Shown: positions 7,956 through 16,120, counted from the stretch's first letter. The stretch: 34,442 bases of DNA from Eubacteriales bacterium (GCA_030531595.1 JAUNND010000015.1:3184-37625), one strand, 5' to 3'. The notes: a model not told the origin generated them from the letters alone. Program-made: numbers and translations.

Positions 7956-7985
7956 TTTGCTATCTCACAGATAACAAGTTATAAT
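7956..7985 (+). promoter_or_regulatory. candidate promoter and operator of the BspA-like gene
   Basis: TTTGCT (7956-7961) and TATAAT (7980-7985) are 18 nt apart and read toward 8032. The spacer holds the inverted repeat TATCT-CAC-AGATA (7961-7973), placed where a repressor would block the polymerase. The adjacent XRE gene is the obvious candidate binder. The -10 is good; the operator is inferred from symmetry alone. Confidence 0.4.
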
Positions 7986-8031
7986 TAATTTACAACATAT
8001 CCCAGATAATAAATGAAAAGGAGAGCAGAAT

Positions 8032-9302
8032 ATGAAAAGCACTTTGATGCGTACTCTTGCCCTGCTGATGGCATTGGTGATGTGTGTGCGTCACTTCTGC
8101 CCGCATATGCCCTTGCAGAGGGCGAAGCAGAAGAACCGGCGGAAATCCCGGAGATACCCTCCGAGGAAGAGATTATTGATATCGAAAAGGTTGACATAAC
8201 TTCTAATAATACAGAAGAAGTTGTGCCGGAGGTCGAGATACTTTCGGACGTAATAGCGGAAGAAATTATTGAGCCTGTTGTTGAAGAAGCGGAAGAAAAG
8301 GCTCTGGGCATCAATGCACCCGAAACCGAGCTTGTTGTTGGCGAAACGATGCAGCTTATGAACGCCGCAGCCAACGGTTATGTTGCCTCCGGCGAGTGCG
8401 GCGAAAACCTCACATGGACGCTTGACGATAAGGGTACATTGACCATCTCAGGCACAGGAGATATGAACAATTATACCTTTTCAATAAGCACTGGAATCTC
8501 CGTTGATTCTCCCTGGTATGAAATAAGAAACAAAATAATCAATATTGAAATAGAATCTGCTGTAACGAGCATTGGAAGCTATGCCTTTTACAATTGCAGC
8601 AATCTAAAAACAGTATCCATCGGCAATAACGTAACAAGTATTGATACAACAGCCTTTGAAAACAGTGCAAATATAAATTCTTTTACTGTCAGCGAAGGAA
8701 ACAGCATTTTCTGCTCTCTTGATGGAGTAGTTTATTATAAAAGTAAAACAAAGCTCATTGTATTTCCAAGCGGGCAAACAGGTACTTTTGTCATTCCTTC
8801 TTCTGTAACAGAAATTGAAAGATATTCTTTTGCATTATGTCACTTATCCGAAATAACTATACCGGACAAAGTAAATAAAATTGGCGAATTTGCATTTTTT
8901 GCCTGTCATTTTGAGGAAGTAACCTTGCCGTCAGCCTTAGAGAGCATAGAAAAAGGTCTGTTCCAAAAGTCTGGAATAAAAAGTATTGTTATCCCGCAAA
9001 GTGTTAAAAGGATAGGCGGTCTGTCATTCTTCTCTTCTGCGCTTGAGGATGTATATTACAATGGCACAAAAGAACAGTGGGACGCAATTTCTTTCGGTTC
9101 ATTAAATGAAGACCTTTTAAATGCAAATATCCACTTCTTTGGTATTACATCTACCTACACCGTCACATACAACTTAAACGGCAGAGAGGGTGCACTCTCT
9201 GTACAGACGAAGACAGCGGTGCAGCCCCATCCTATATTCAGCTCACCCTCAACGGTCAGAGAGCCGTTGACGGTAAGGGTAGTACCGTCTCCGCAGATGT
9301 GA
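8032..9302 (+). pseudogene. BspA-like LRR surface protein, frameshifted in signal peptide
   Basis: A secreted BspA-type leucine-rich-repeat protein in two frames. The ATG at 8032, with AAGGAGAG at 8017-8024, encodes a signal-peptide start MKSTLMRTLALLMALVM. After the tract TGTGTGTG (8081-8088) that frame is lost, and the rest continues in the frame beginning CASLLPAYALAEGE. Removing one TG unit restores a perfect 422-residue precursor. The mature part has an acidic Glu/Ile-rich stretch, a CGENLTWTLDDKGTLTISG module, and LRR_5 repeats (SIGSYAFYNCSNLKTVSIG and similar). The ATG at 8013 lies inside the SD and is not credible. The LRR part (about 8490-9170) is much more AT-rich than its surroundings. 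The C-terminus is cut off where the gene meets the convergent partner near 9190. It may be phase-variable, decayed, or a sequence error. Confidence 0.75.
9182..9201. repeat. palindrome at the gene-gene junction
   Basis: CAGAGAG-GGTGCA-CTCTCTG is a perfect 7-bp inverted repeat with a 6-nt loop. It lies where reading on the plus strand stops resembling the LRR protein and on the minus strand stops resembling the beta-helix protein. No T-tract follows, so a terminator role is weak. Confidence 0.45.
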
Positions 9303-12084
9303 AGGCGTTTGTTCTGAGGTATTGTGACATCGCCGTCGATCGTAAGGTCATCACAGATAAACACTTCATACAGATCATCGGATCTCAGCATTTCTGCAAG
9401 CTCGTCCTCTGTGGAAGCCGCGTTGGAACAGAAGGCAGGATTGTTGTCCCATATACCGTGGCAGTCGACATTCTGAACGTTAACGAGTCTGATTTCGCCG
9501 TTGTTCTCGACACGGGAATTATCGCCGACGAAAATTCCGCCGTAGCCGAGCTCAACATTTCCGTTGACGATCAGGGTATTTGCCGGCATATCATAGCCCA
9601 CGCCGTCTATATTCACCCAACCGTCGCGGGTGTCGAGAGTACCATTAACGATGACGGTATTGCCGAAGTCGCAGATACCGAGACCGTTTACACCCAGAGT
9701 CTTCCCCTCGTCTACCGTAACGGTCACGGGGACGGCTCCGTTTTCATTCCAGCAGCATCCGGAACCGAGGTATACGTTTTCGGGGAAGTAGCCGCTGACA
9801 CTCAGATCGGTGCGGATGAAGATATCGAAATTATATGTGCTGTTGGACACTGCCATATTTTTGGCTTGGGACAGCTCCGAATCGCTCGAAACATCGACAT
9901 GATAGTTGTACTCGTTCTTATCGATGCCGGAAATCGATTCGTAGAGGTCAAAGTTATCGCCGTTTCTCGGAATAATGACGAATATATGCCGTCCGCCGCT
10001 CCGATTCTGATAGGCGTCACCGTTTATTTTCAGCTGACCGTAACCGCTCAGCTCCACATAGCAGTTGCGTGTGATGAAGAAGCCGGCGGCATCGGAGGCG
10101 TCGAGAGTACTGCCCTGATCGATGCGGAGTTCACCCTCCACGGTGAGGCAAGCGTTTTCGGTGAAGGTCAGAGTGCAGCCTTCGAGAAGGACAAGTCTCT
10201 TGCCCTCGGGGACGGTGAGATCGGAAGCTACCGTGAAGCTCTCGGTGACAAAGATATCGCCGTAATAATCGTCATCTTCGAGCCATGTTCTCAGAACATC
10301 CTCACTGTCGATGCTGTGGTTCGGATCGGTATACTCGATCGGGTTGCCATAGACGTCCGCGCTGATCGGGAAGAGCGTATCGGAAACGATACTGCCGAGG
10401 TTGTTGATGTTTCTGATGTTGACAAATGCTTCGGCGCAGATATGTACCTCGCCGCCCTCTTCAACGACCAGAGCCTGCGTTCCGTCAGGAGCGTTGATGC
10501 CGCTGTAATCGGCAAGAGTGAGCTTTCCGTTGACGATAAGGGCTGCGAAAGGCTCAAAGCGGACGCTGCCGTTGACCGTTACTTCGCCGTCGAGCAGCAG
10601 ATTTAACATCAGTCCGTCATAACCGCCCAGAGTCAGTATGAGATTAGAGGGAACGGTGAAGTCTTCTGTCAGTGTGATGCTTCTGACATTAGGGCTGTAT
10701 TCCTGTGTATTTATTCCGTGATTGCTTCGGAAAGCGACGTCAAAGGTCATATCGCCGTAGCTGTTTGCAAGAGAAATCGCACGGTCGAGAACGCTGTAAT
10801 CCGAGGCATGGAGCTTGAAGTGAATGTTATCAAGGTCGGTGCCGCTCACAACGCTCTTCATGGTTTCAACATCGCCGATATCGGTGACATTCAAGCCGAT
10901 CTTCTCGCCGTTTTCCGCAGTAAGGTTATTGTCGAGGACGACCGAGCCGCCGTCGACCCAGATGTGACCGTCGTTTCTCAGAACAACGGATGTTCCCGCG
11001 GCGGATACGTTCAGACGGCTGCCTTCGCCGCATACGTTTATTCTGCTGCCGTCGAGGATGAGTGCGGCATTTTCGCCGAAGGAGAGGCAGACGCCGCCGG
11101 TAACTGTGATCTCCTGACCTTCGCTCAGCGTGAGATCGTTATTGATCTCAATGTCATTTACGAGCTCGAAACGGTTCTGACCGTTATCAAGAGCCTCGCG
11201 CAGAGACGCTTCATCGAAAACGTCCCTTTCGGCAAATTCGACATCTAAGGTATCAAAGGGCGTATTGTAGGAGTCGACATATACATTTGCCCACAGCCTC
11301 TCGGTGCCTTTGTAAAGGATACTGCCGATATTGGTGCAGTCGGCAAAGGCGCCCACACCGATATATCCGAGACCGGACGGGAGGACCAGACGCTCCAGCA
11401 TACTCTCGCTTCCGCTTTCATAATTGACGGCAAAGGCGAAGCTGCCGATACTTCTGAGACTTTCGGGAAGCTCAAGCGTTCCGGACAGGAGGCAGTTGAA
11501 GAAGGCATTGTCACCGATGTACTCGATGCTGTCGGGCAGATCGACGTACCGGAGAGAGAAAGCTCAAAGTAATTATCGGACGAGAATGTGAGATAATTCT
11601 CGCTGACAGGCTCGGTTTCAAAGCTGAGGACATTTATCAGCGCGTCGTTGCCCTCACCGACGTAAACGTCGCTCCACTCTTCCTCAGTGCCGAGAAAGCT
11701 TGCCTCATTTAAGGATGTTTCGCCGAAGGCGTAGTCACCTATGCTCTCAACGCTCGCCGGTATCGTCACGCTTGTCAGACCGCATGAGGCAAAGGCGCTC
11801 TGACCGATGCTCACAATGCTGTCAGGCAGAGAGATCTGTTCTATATCACCAAATCCGGTAAATGCACAATCGCCTATCGTTGACACGCCCTCATTTATTA
11901 CGATCGCTTTGACCAGATTGTGGCAAACAGACCACGGTTTCTGAGTATCCGGTCCGGGTTGGTAATTATCCATCGCGCCCGTGCCGGAGATCGTCAGAGT
12001 GCCGTTTTCATCCAGCGACCATGTGAGGTTAGCGCCGCACTGACTGGAGAAATTTTCACCGTCGGACAGGTAAAGCTCTGTCTC

Positions 12085-12170
12085 AGTCTCCTCGACCTCT
12101 TCGATCTCAATCACTTCGACCTCAGTCACTTCGATCTCTTCGACCTCAGTCTCCACGGCTTCAACGACCG
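12085..12170. repeat. imperfect tandem repeat encoding VE(V/I)-rich segment
   Basis: Repeated TTCGACCTCAGTCAC-like and TTCGATCTC-like units encode the VEEIEVTEVEVIEIEEVEET region of the surface protein. All units keep a multiple-of-three length, so variation here would change linker length without shifting frame. Confidence 0.5.
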
Positions 12171-12779
12171 TGACCGTTTCGGCTTCGTTCACGGTGAGCT
12201 CTATCTCGCCGTATCTGCCGCTGCCGTCAAAAGCATCGGCTCTGACGGTCGCTGTACCGACGCTGACAGCCGTGACAAGTCCGTTCTGATCGACCGTAAG
12301 GACGGCCTCGTCAGAGCTTGACCAGACAGCATATGCGTCTGCGCTTAATTGCACAGTCTCACCCACCGTAAGTTCATCTGTCGGTGTTATGATCGTGAGA
12401 TACTGCGGAAGTTCCGGCGTAAAAACCGGAGGAGCGAGCTGCTCATCAACGACATCCGTGAGGATATCGATCTCTTCCGCAAAAGCTGCGGACGGGAAAA
12501 GGCTGAACAGCATTACAATGCTTAGGAAAAGCGCAAATACTCTTTTCATGATCTGCCTCCATAGTAATAAATATTGAAAAAATGAATTAACAAAGAAACG
12601 TCACGGAATAATAATCCATTTTTGTAATTTTACCTGTTAAAGGAAAAATTGTCGGACATTGTCAATAAATTTCATGAATTGTTATCGGCAAAATTTAAAT
12701 TTTCCCAACGTTATTTTTCACCCAAAAGCACATAATGAATTTGCGATGCATCATTTATGGGCAAGAGGGAGAAATCAAA

Positions 12780-13778
12780 ATGATAAAAAGATTTATGAGC
12801 AGACGGCTGCTGTCGGCGCTGACGGCGGCTGTACTGATGCTGTGCTCAGCGCCCTCGGCTCTTGCGAAGGAGCTGATCGTCGGAGGGCAGGCCGTGGGAA
12901 TACAGGTAGAGACAGACGGCGTACTTGTTGCCGGGCTTACGCAGGTCGAGACGTCGGAGGGTACGAAAAGACCGGCCGAAGAAGCCGGTCTGTGTGAGGG
13001 CGACGTTATTTGCGCCGTAAACGGAGAAAAGGTCTCCGGCGCGGCGGAGCTGATAGAAAAAATTTCCGCGCTGGACGGAGAGAGCGCGGAACTTACGGTA
13101 CGTCGAGACGGCAGTACAATGCGCATGGAGGTGACTCCGGCAAGATCGACCGAAGGTCAACGGATGCTTGGTATGTGGCTTCGTGACGGTATTTCCGGCA
13201 TCGGCACCGTCACCTTCACAGACCCCGGCAGCGGGATCTACGGTGCGCTCGGTCACAATATCAGCGACGGAGACAGCGGCGCGGCCATTCCGGTGGATAC
13301 CGGCGCGATCACGGACGCGGAGATCGTCGGCGTCGACCCCGCCTCCTCCGGCACACCGGGCGAGCTGAACGGCTGCTCCGACAGCGGGCGCGTTCTGGGA
13401 AGCATCGATACCAACACCGTCCACGGCATCTTCGGCAGAGCGTTCGAGCCTCTCGGCAGCAGGATCGTGGATACCGGCACCATAACGACCGGCAGAGCGG
13501 CCATACTGTGCACCCTGCAGGGCAGGAGCTGTCAGGAGTATTCGGTGGAGATCAACCGTATCTATAAGGACTCTTCGGGCGAACATGTCATGCTCACCGT
13601 TACCGACCCGGAGCTTCTTGAAAAGGCAGGCGGCATCGTGCAGGGGATGTCGGGAAGCCCCATTATCCAGAACGGTATGCTCGTGGGCGCAGTCACGCAC
13701 GTATTTGTAAACGACCCTAAACGCGGGTATGGCGTGAGCATACAGGATATGCTGCGTTCGGCAGGCGTCGCGGCATAA
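12780..13778 (+). CDS. spoIVB: SpoIVB peptidase (S55 family)
   Basis: In Bacillus, SpoIVB is the forespore-secreted serine peptidase that cleaves SpoIVFA and so activates sigma-K. This 332-residue protein has a signal peptide (residues 1-29, ending SALAK), a PDZ domain (about 55-120, GLCEGDVICAVNGEKVSG), and the S55 catalytic domain with GALGH (155-159, His159) and GMSGSPI (Ser291 of the GxSGxP motif). The length is slightly short of the Bacillus enzyme but all parts are present. I chose the ATG at 12780 with AGGGAGA nine bases upstream rather than the in-frame ATG at 12735, which lacks an SD. In many Clostridia spo0A follows directly; here a convergent lipoprotein gene does. A sporulation-sigma promoter was looked for upstream and not convincingly found. 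Confidence 0.93.
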   Translation: MIKRFMSRRLLSALTAAVLMLCSAPSALAKELIVGGQAVGIQVETDGVLVAGLTQVETSEGTKRPAEEAGLCEGDVICAVNGEKVSGAAELIEKISALDGESAELTVRRDGSTMRMEVTPARSTEGQRMLGMWLRDGISGIGTVTFTDPGSGIYGALGHNISDGDSGAAIPVDTGAITDAEIVGVDPASSGTPGELNGCSDSGRVLGSIDTNTVHGIFGRAFEPLGSRIVDTGTITTGRAAILCTLQGRSCQEYSVEINRIYKDSSGEHVMLTVTDPELLEKAGGIVQGMSGSPIIQNGMLVGAVTHVFVNDPKRGYGVSIQDMLRSAGVAA

Positions 13779-13782
13779 AAAA

Positions 13783-13810
13783 TCAGCCGGAGTCTTTTGA
13801 CTCCGGCTGA
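13783..13810. terminator. terminator between spoIVB and the lipoprotein gene
   Basis: A 12-bp perfect stem (13783-13794 / 13799-13810) with a 4-nt loop. Six A precede it on the plus strand, so on the minus strand it ends in a strong U-run and terminates the lipoprotein gene. In the plus direction the trailing sequence is not T-rich, so it is weaker for spoIVB. Confidence 0.85.
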
Positions 13811-13829
13811 AATCATAGGTATAGGTATA

Positions 13830-14561
13830 TTATGCGTTGGGGAGGAAGCAGCGGAAATTCTGCTCGGTCAGGCTGACAAAATTGCCCGCATCGTCGGTGT
13901 TGACAGTGAACTTGTACTCATACTCGCTGTCGGAAACGGAGACGATCGTAGCGGTGATAACCTCCCAGGTGAGAGCGTCTTCCTTGCCGTCAAAAACCTC
14001 TTTGCCGGTGCCGTCGGCATTGAGCACGATGGTGTTGGAGGGGTTATCCTTCTCGGTAAGAGTTTTGTCGGCGAACAGCTTTGCAAGCTCCTCGGCATTG
14101 CCGCGGATGTAACGGACGCCGTCGGCGTTGTTGTATACGCTCAGTTCGCTTTCAAATACAAGATCCAGATCGCTGCTGCCGTCCTGATCTACGACATGAT
14201 CGTCACTCCCGACCTTGCACAGCCAGGTCTTGGCGACATTGCCGCCCTCGACCTTGACGCAGGCAAAACCGGCGTTTGCGTTGTCGGCAGTCTCAAAATA
14301 GATGTAATCGGCGTCCTTGGCTCCGTCCTTATACCAGTTGTCGCCCAGATGCGCTTCACCGCCGGAGGTGCCGAAATTGATAAGAGTGGGATCAACGCCC
14401 GCGTCGACCTTCTCGGCGAGTACGGGAGCCTGTTCCGGCGCCGTGTTCGCGGCCTGAGTCGGGGCAGCAGTGGCGGGGGCGGGCTCTGCGGGCTTCTCAC
14501 CGCACGCCGCAAGCGAGCAGACCATTGCGCAGACAAGAATGAGCATTACGATTTTTTTCAT
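13830..14561 (-). CDS. lipoprotein of unknown function
   Basis: A 243-residue predicted lipoprotein. The signal sequence MKKIVMLILVCAMVCSLAACG carries a clear lipobox (LAAC, Cys at residue 20). A Pro/Ala/Thr-rich tether (residues 23-47) leads to a folded domain of roughly 190 residues that I do not recognise. Its composition is acidic and Asn/Asp-rich with many aromatic beta-strand patterns (TLINFGTSGGEAHLGDNWY; LDLVFESELSVYNNADGVRYI). An AGGGAG lies about nine bases before the ATG, and a consensus-like promoter is at 14625-14653. It is monocistronic with its own terminator. A substrate-binding or surface-sensing role would be speculation. Confidence 0.85.
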   Translation of the reverse strand: MKKIVMLILVCAMVCSLAACGEKPAEPAPATAAPTQAANTAPEQAPVLAEKVDAGVDPTLINFGTSGGEAHLGDNWYKDGAKDADYIYFETADNANAGFACVKVEGGNVAKTWLCKVGSDDHVVDQDGSSDLDLVFESELSVYNNADGVRYIRGNAEELAKLFADKTLTEKDNPSNTIVLNADGTGKEVFDGKEDALTWEVITATIVSVSDSEYEYKFTVNTDDAGNFVSLTEQNFRCFLPNA

Positions 14562-14624
14562 TATTATGTTCTCCCTTCGAGATTAAAATAACAACAATTT
14601 AACTTAGTTATGTTTACCAAGCAC

Positions 14625-14653
14625 ATCATAACACATCGTTTTGAGAATTGCAA
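14625..14653 (-). promoter_or_regulatory. promoter of the lipoprotein gene
   Basis: On the minus strand TTGCAA (14653-14648) and TATGAT (14630-14625) are 17 nt apart, directed at the gene starting at 14561. Confidence 0.65.
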
Positions 14654-14714
14654 TACTTTTGTAAACATTTTTGGCGAGAAAAGAAAATGTTTTGCCGGTG
14701 TTTTCGGAACGTGC

Positions 14715-14743
14715 TTTACAAATCCGAAAAGGTGTGTTATACT
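14715..14743 (+). promoter_or_regulatory. promoter of the PerR-rubrerythrin operon
   Basis: TTTACA (14715-14720) and TATACT (14738-14743) are exactly 17 nt apart. The Per/Fur-type box at 14754-14768 covers the expected transcription start, a good arrangement for autorepression. Confidence 0.75.
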
Positions 14744-14753
14744 AAAACAAGAA

Positions 14754-14768
14754 TAAGAATTATTCTTA
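14754..14768. promoter_or_regulatory. PerR/Fur-type operator (7-1-7)
   Basis: TAAGAAT-T-ATTCTTA is a perfect 7-1-7 inverted repeat. The Bacillus PerR box has the same 7-1-7 geometry and a similar A/T pattern (TTATAAT-N-ATTATAA). It sits 10-25 bases after the -10 and just before the regulator's SD. Confidence 0.75.
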
Positions 14769-14781
14769 GTTTTGGAGCGCT

Positions 14782-15180
14782 ATGGACAATAAACGCGTTA
14801 ACAGCAAAAAGAGACAGGCGATATATGACTATCTTCGCGGCGTTGATGAACATCCCACTGCCGAGATGATATATAACCGTCTGAAACCGGAATATCCCGA
14901 GCTGAGTCTGGGCACGGTGTACCGCAACCTCGCGGTGCTTGAGGAGGACGGTCTGGTCATACGTGTCGGCAGCGTGGACGGACAGGAGCGGTATGATGCC
15001 TGCCTTAAGCTTCACGCCCACTTTGTGTGTGATGAATGCCGTCGGGTTTCGGATATAGAGATCGACCATTATGCCGCACGGCTTCTTGCCGATGTGAATG
15101 AGCGGTGTGACTGCGCCGCGTCCTCTTTTTCGCTGACCTTTCACGGCCTGTGCGCCGAATGTAAAAGCAAAGATAATTGA
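14782..15180 (+). CDS. perR: Fur-family regulator, PerR-like
   Basis: A 132-residue Fur-family repressor with an N-terminal winged helix (recognition helix [19 protein letters not shown]) and a C-terminal dimer domain. The structural zinc site is CxxC at 83/86 and CxxC at 124/127. Candidate regulatory-metal ligands matching PerR are His24 (HPTAEMIY), Asp72 (ERYDAC), His78 and His80 (LHAHF) and Asp91 or Asp95. Asp rather than Glu in this set, together with the rubrerythrin and rubredoxin genes downstream, favours peroxide-sensing PerR over iron-sensing Fur. A 7-1-7 operator overlies its own start region, so autorepression and peroxide-triggered release of the operon are expected. SD GGAG is six bases before the ATG. 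Confidence 0.88.
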   Translation: MDNKRVNSKKRQAIYDYLRGVDEHPTAEMIYNRLKPEYPELSLGTVYRNLAVLEEDGLVIRVGSVDGQERYDACLKLHAHFVCDECRRVSDIEIDHYAARLLADVNERCDCAASSFSLTFHGLCAECKSKDN

Positions 15181-15229
15181 TTGCGGAAGCAATTTATTAT
15201 TAAAATACAGATCATGGAGGTTTTTACTT

Positions 15230-15793
15230 ATGAAAAAGTGGGTTTGCCCCGTATGCGGTTATGTTTGGGAAGGCGAGACTCCCCCTGAGTCCTGCCCTCA
15301 GTGCAAAATCCCCGGCTCAAAGTTCGTGGAGCAGAAGGGTGAAATGGCATGGGCTGCAGAGCACGTTGTCGGCGTGGGCAAGAAGTTCGGCGCAGATGTT
15401 CCCGCAGACGTTCAGGAAAAGATCATTGAGGGTCTGAACGCAAACTTCATGGGCGAGTGCACTGAGGTCGGTATGTATCTGGCCATGGCTCGCGTTGCAC
15501 ACCGCGAGGGTTATCCCGAGATCGGTATGTACTGGGAGAAGGCCGGTCTTGAGGAAGCGGAGCACGCCGCAAAGTTTGCGGAGCTGCTGGGCGACGTTGT
15601 GACCGACTCCACCAAAAAGAACCTTGAACTGCGTGTTGAGGCCGAGAACGGCGCGACCGCCGGTAAGACCGAGCTTGCAAAGCTCGCCAAACAGTACGGT
15701 CTGGATGCCATCCATGATACCGTCCACGAAATGGCACGCGACGAGGCGAGACACGGAAAAGCCTTCGCCGGTCTGCTGAAAAGATATTTTTAA
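15230..15793 (+). CDS. reverse-type rubrerythrin (NADH peroxidase)
   Basis: A 187-residue rubrerythrin with the domains in reversed order: rubredoxin-like FeCys4 first (Cys6, Cys9, Cys22, Cys25), then the ferritin-like diiron four-helix bundle. Candidate ligands lie in GECTEVGMY (Glu76/79), EEAEHAAK (Glu108-His112), RVEAEN (Glu137/139) and DEARHGKAF (Glu172, His175). Clostridial reverse rubrerythrins reduce H2O2 with electrons from NAD(P)H via rubredoxin reductase and rubredoxin, and are under PerR control. The context fits: 49 bp after the PerR-like gene with no terminator between, and a rubredoxin gene 13 bp downstream. SD GGAGG is nine bases before the ATG. Confidence 0.93.
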   Translation: MKKWVCPVCGYVWEGETPPESCPQCKIPGSKFVEQKGEMAWAAEHVVGVGKKFGADVPADVQEKIIEGLNANFMGECTEVGMYLAMARVAHREGYPEIGMYWEKAGLEEAEHAAKFAELLGDVVTDSTKKNLELRVEAENGATAGKTELAKLAKQYGLDAIHDTVHEMARDEARHGKAFAGLLKRYF

Positions 15794-15806
15794 AGGAGCA
15801 AAAAAG

Positions 15807-15938
15807 ATGAAATACGTTTGCAATCTCTGCGGTTGGGTCTACGACGAAGAGGAAGCGGGAGTCAAGTGGGAAGACCTTCCCGATGATTTCGCCTGTGAGC
15901 TCTGCGGCGTCGGAAAAGACGAGTTCACCGCTGAATAA
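15807..15938 (+). CDS. short rubredoxin
   Basis: A 43-residue rubredoxin, easily missed because of its size. It begins [16 protein letters not shown] and ends [11 protein letters not shown], with both CxxCG knuckles (Cys5/Cys8 and Cys30/Cys33) and the usual aromatic core (Trp10, Tyr12, Trp21, Phe28). The loop between the knuckles is about ten residues shorter than in the usual 52-54-residue proteins. SD AAAGGAG lies eight bases upstream. It is the last gene of the PerR-like operon and the probable electron donor to the adjacent rubrerythrin. A terminator follows immediately. Confidence 0.92.
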   Translation: MKYVCNLCGWVYDEEEAGVKWEDLPDDFACELCGVGKDEFTAE

Positions 15939-15949
15939 GGTAAGTTTGA

Positions 15950-15983
15950 GGGACTGCTGCAGTAATTGCGGCAGTCCCTTTTT
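15950..15983 (+). terminator. terminator of the oxidative-stress operon
   Basis: An 11-bp stem (15950-15960 / 15968-15978, one G-U) with a 7-nt loop, followed by five T. It closes the perR-rubrerythrin-rubredoxin unit. Confidence 0.88.
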
Positions 15984-15989
15984 CCGCTT

Positions 15990-16117
15990 AATGTCATTAA
16001 GAAAATTACGTCCGTAGGGCGGGGGCTCTGCTCCCGCCGAGAAGTTGAGGGTTGCGCTGCACCACGGCGGGAGCAAGCCCCCGCCCTACGCAAAAAAAGC
16101 ACTAACTTAATGACATT
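15990..16117. repeat. structured palindromic repeat, copy 1
   Basis: Outer 12-bp inverted repeats AATGTCATTAAG (15990-16001) and its complement (16106-16117) bracket two long inner arms (16013-16039 and 16065-16090) that share the core GTAGGGCGGGGGCT and CTCCCGCCG and differ by a one-base indel and substitution. The whole can fold into a single long hairpin. A second locus with the same core is at 25307-25482, so it is a dispersed family. No ORF inside. Confidence 0.75.
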
Positions 16118-16120
16118 GCC

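Larger units (their letters stand above)
9155..12549 (-). pseudogene. large BspA-like/beta-helix surface protein, frameshifted
   Basis: A secreted protein of about 1,130 residues if one frameshift is repaired. Order: signal peptide MKRVFALFLSIVMLFSLFPSAAFAEE; a Big_2-like domain (LTVGETVQLSADAYAVWSSS); a Glu/Val/Thr repeat; the CGANLTWSLDENGTLTISG module; LRR_5 repeats; then several hundred residues of beta-helix-like repeats with LTV-G-L-I patterns (for example CLTVEGELRIDQGSTLDAS). The first frame (12549 to about 11560) and second frame (from about 11560 to 9155) join at TCTCTCTC (11559-11552). Deleting one TC gives ELSLRYVDLPDSIEYIG without a break. SD GGAGG precedes the ATG by six bases. 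The last 10-15 residues before the stop derive from antisense of the neighbouring gene, so the true C-terminus is lost. No sortase motif or anchor is seen. Confidence 0.75.

Noticed and set aside
8013-8031. ATG at 8013 as start of the BspA-like gene
   Set aside because: It sits at the edge of the SD AAGGAGAG that serves the ATG at 8032 and would give an N-terminus with no signal peptide.
9299-10606. Plus-strand open frame of 435 codons opposite the beta-helix surface gene
   Set aside because: Antisense of a clear repeat protein with a consistent beta-helix pattern; the product is Val/Ala/Asp-rich without motifs.
12846-13700. Minus-strand open frame of 284 codons opposite spoIVB
   Set aside because: spoIVB has a signal peptide, PDZ and catalytic motifs on the other strand; the antisense frame shows none.
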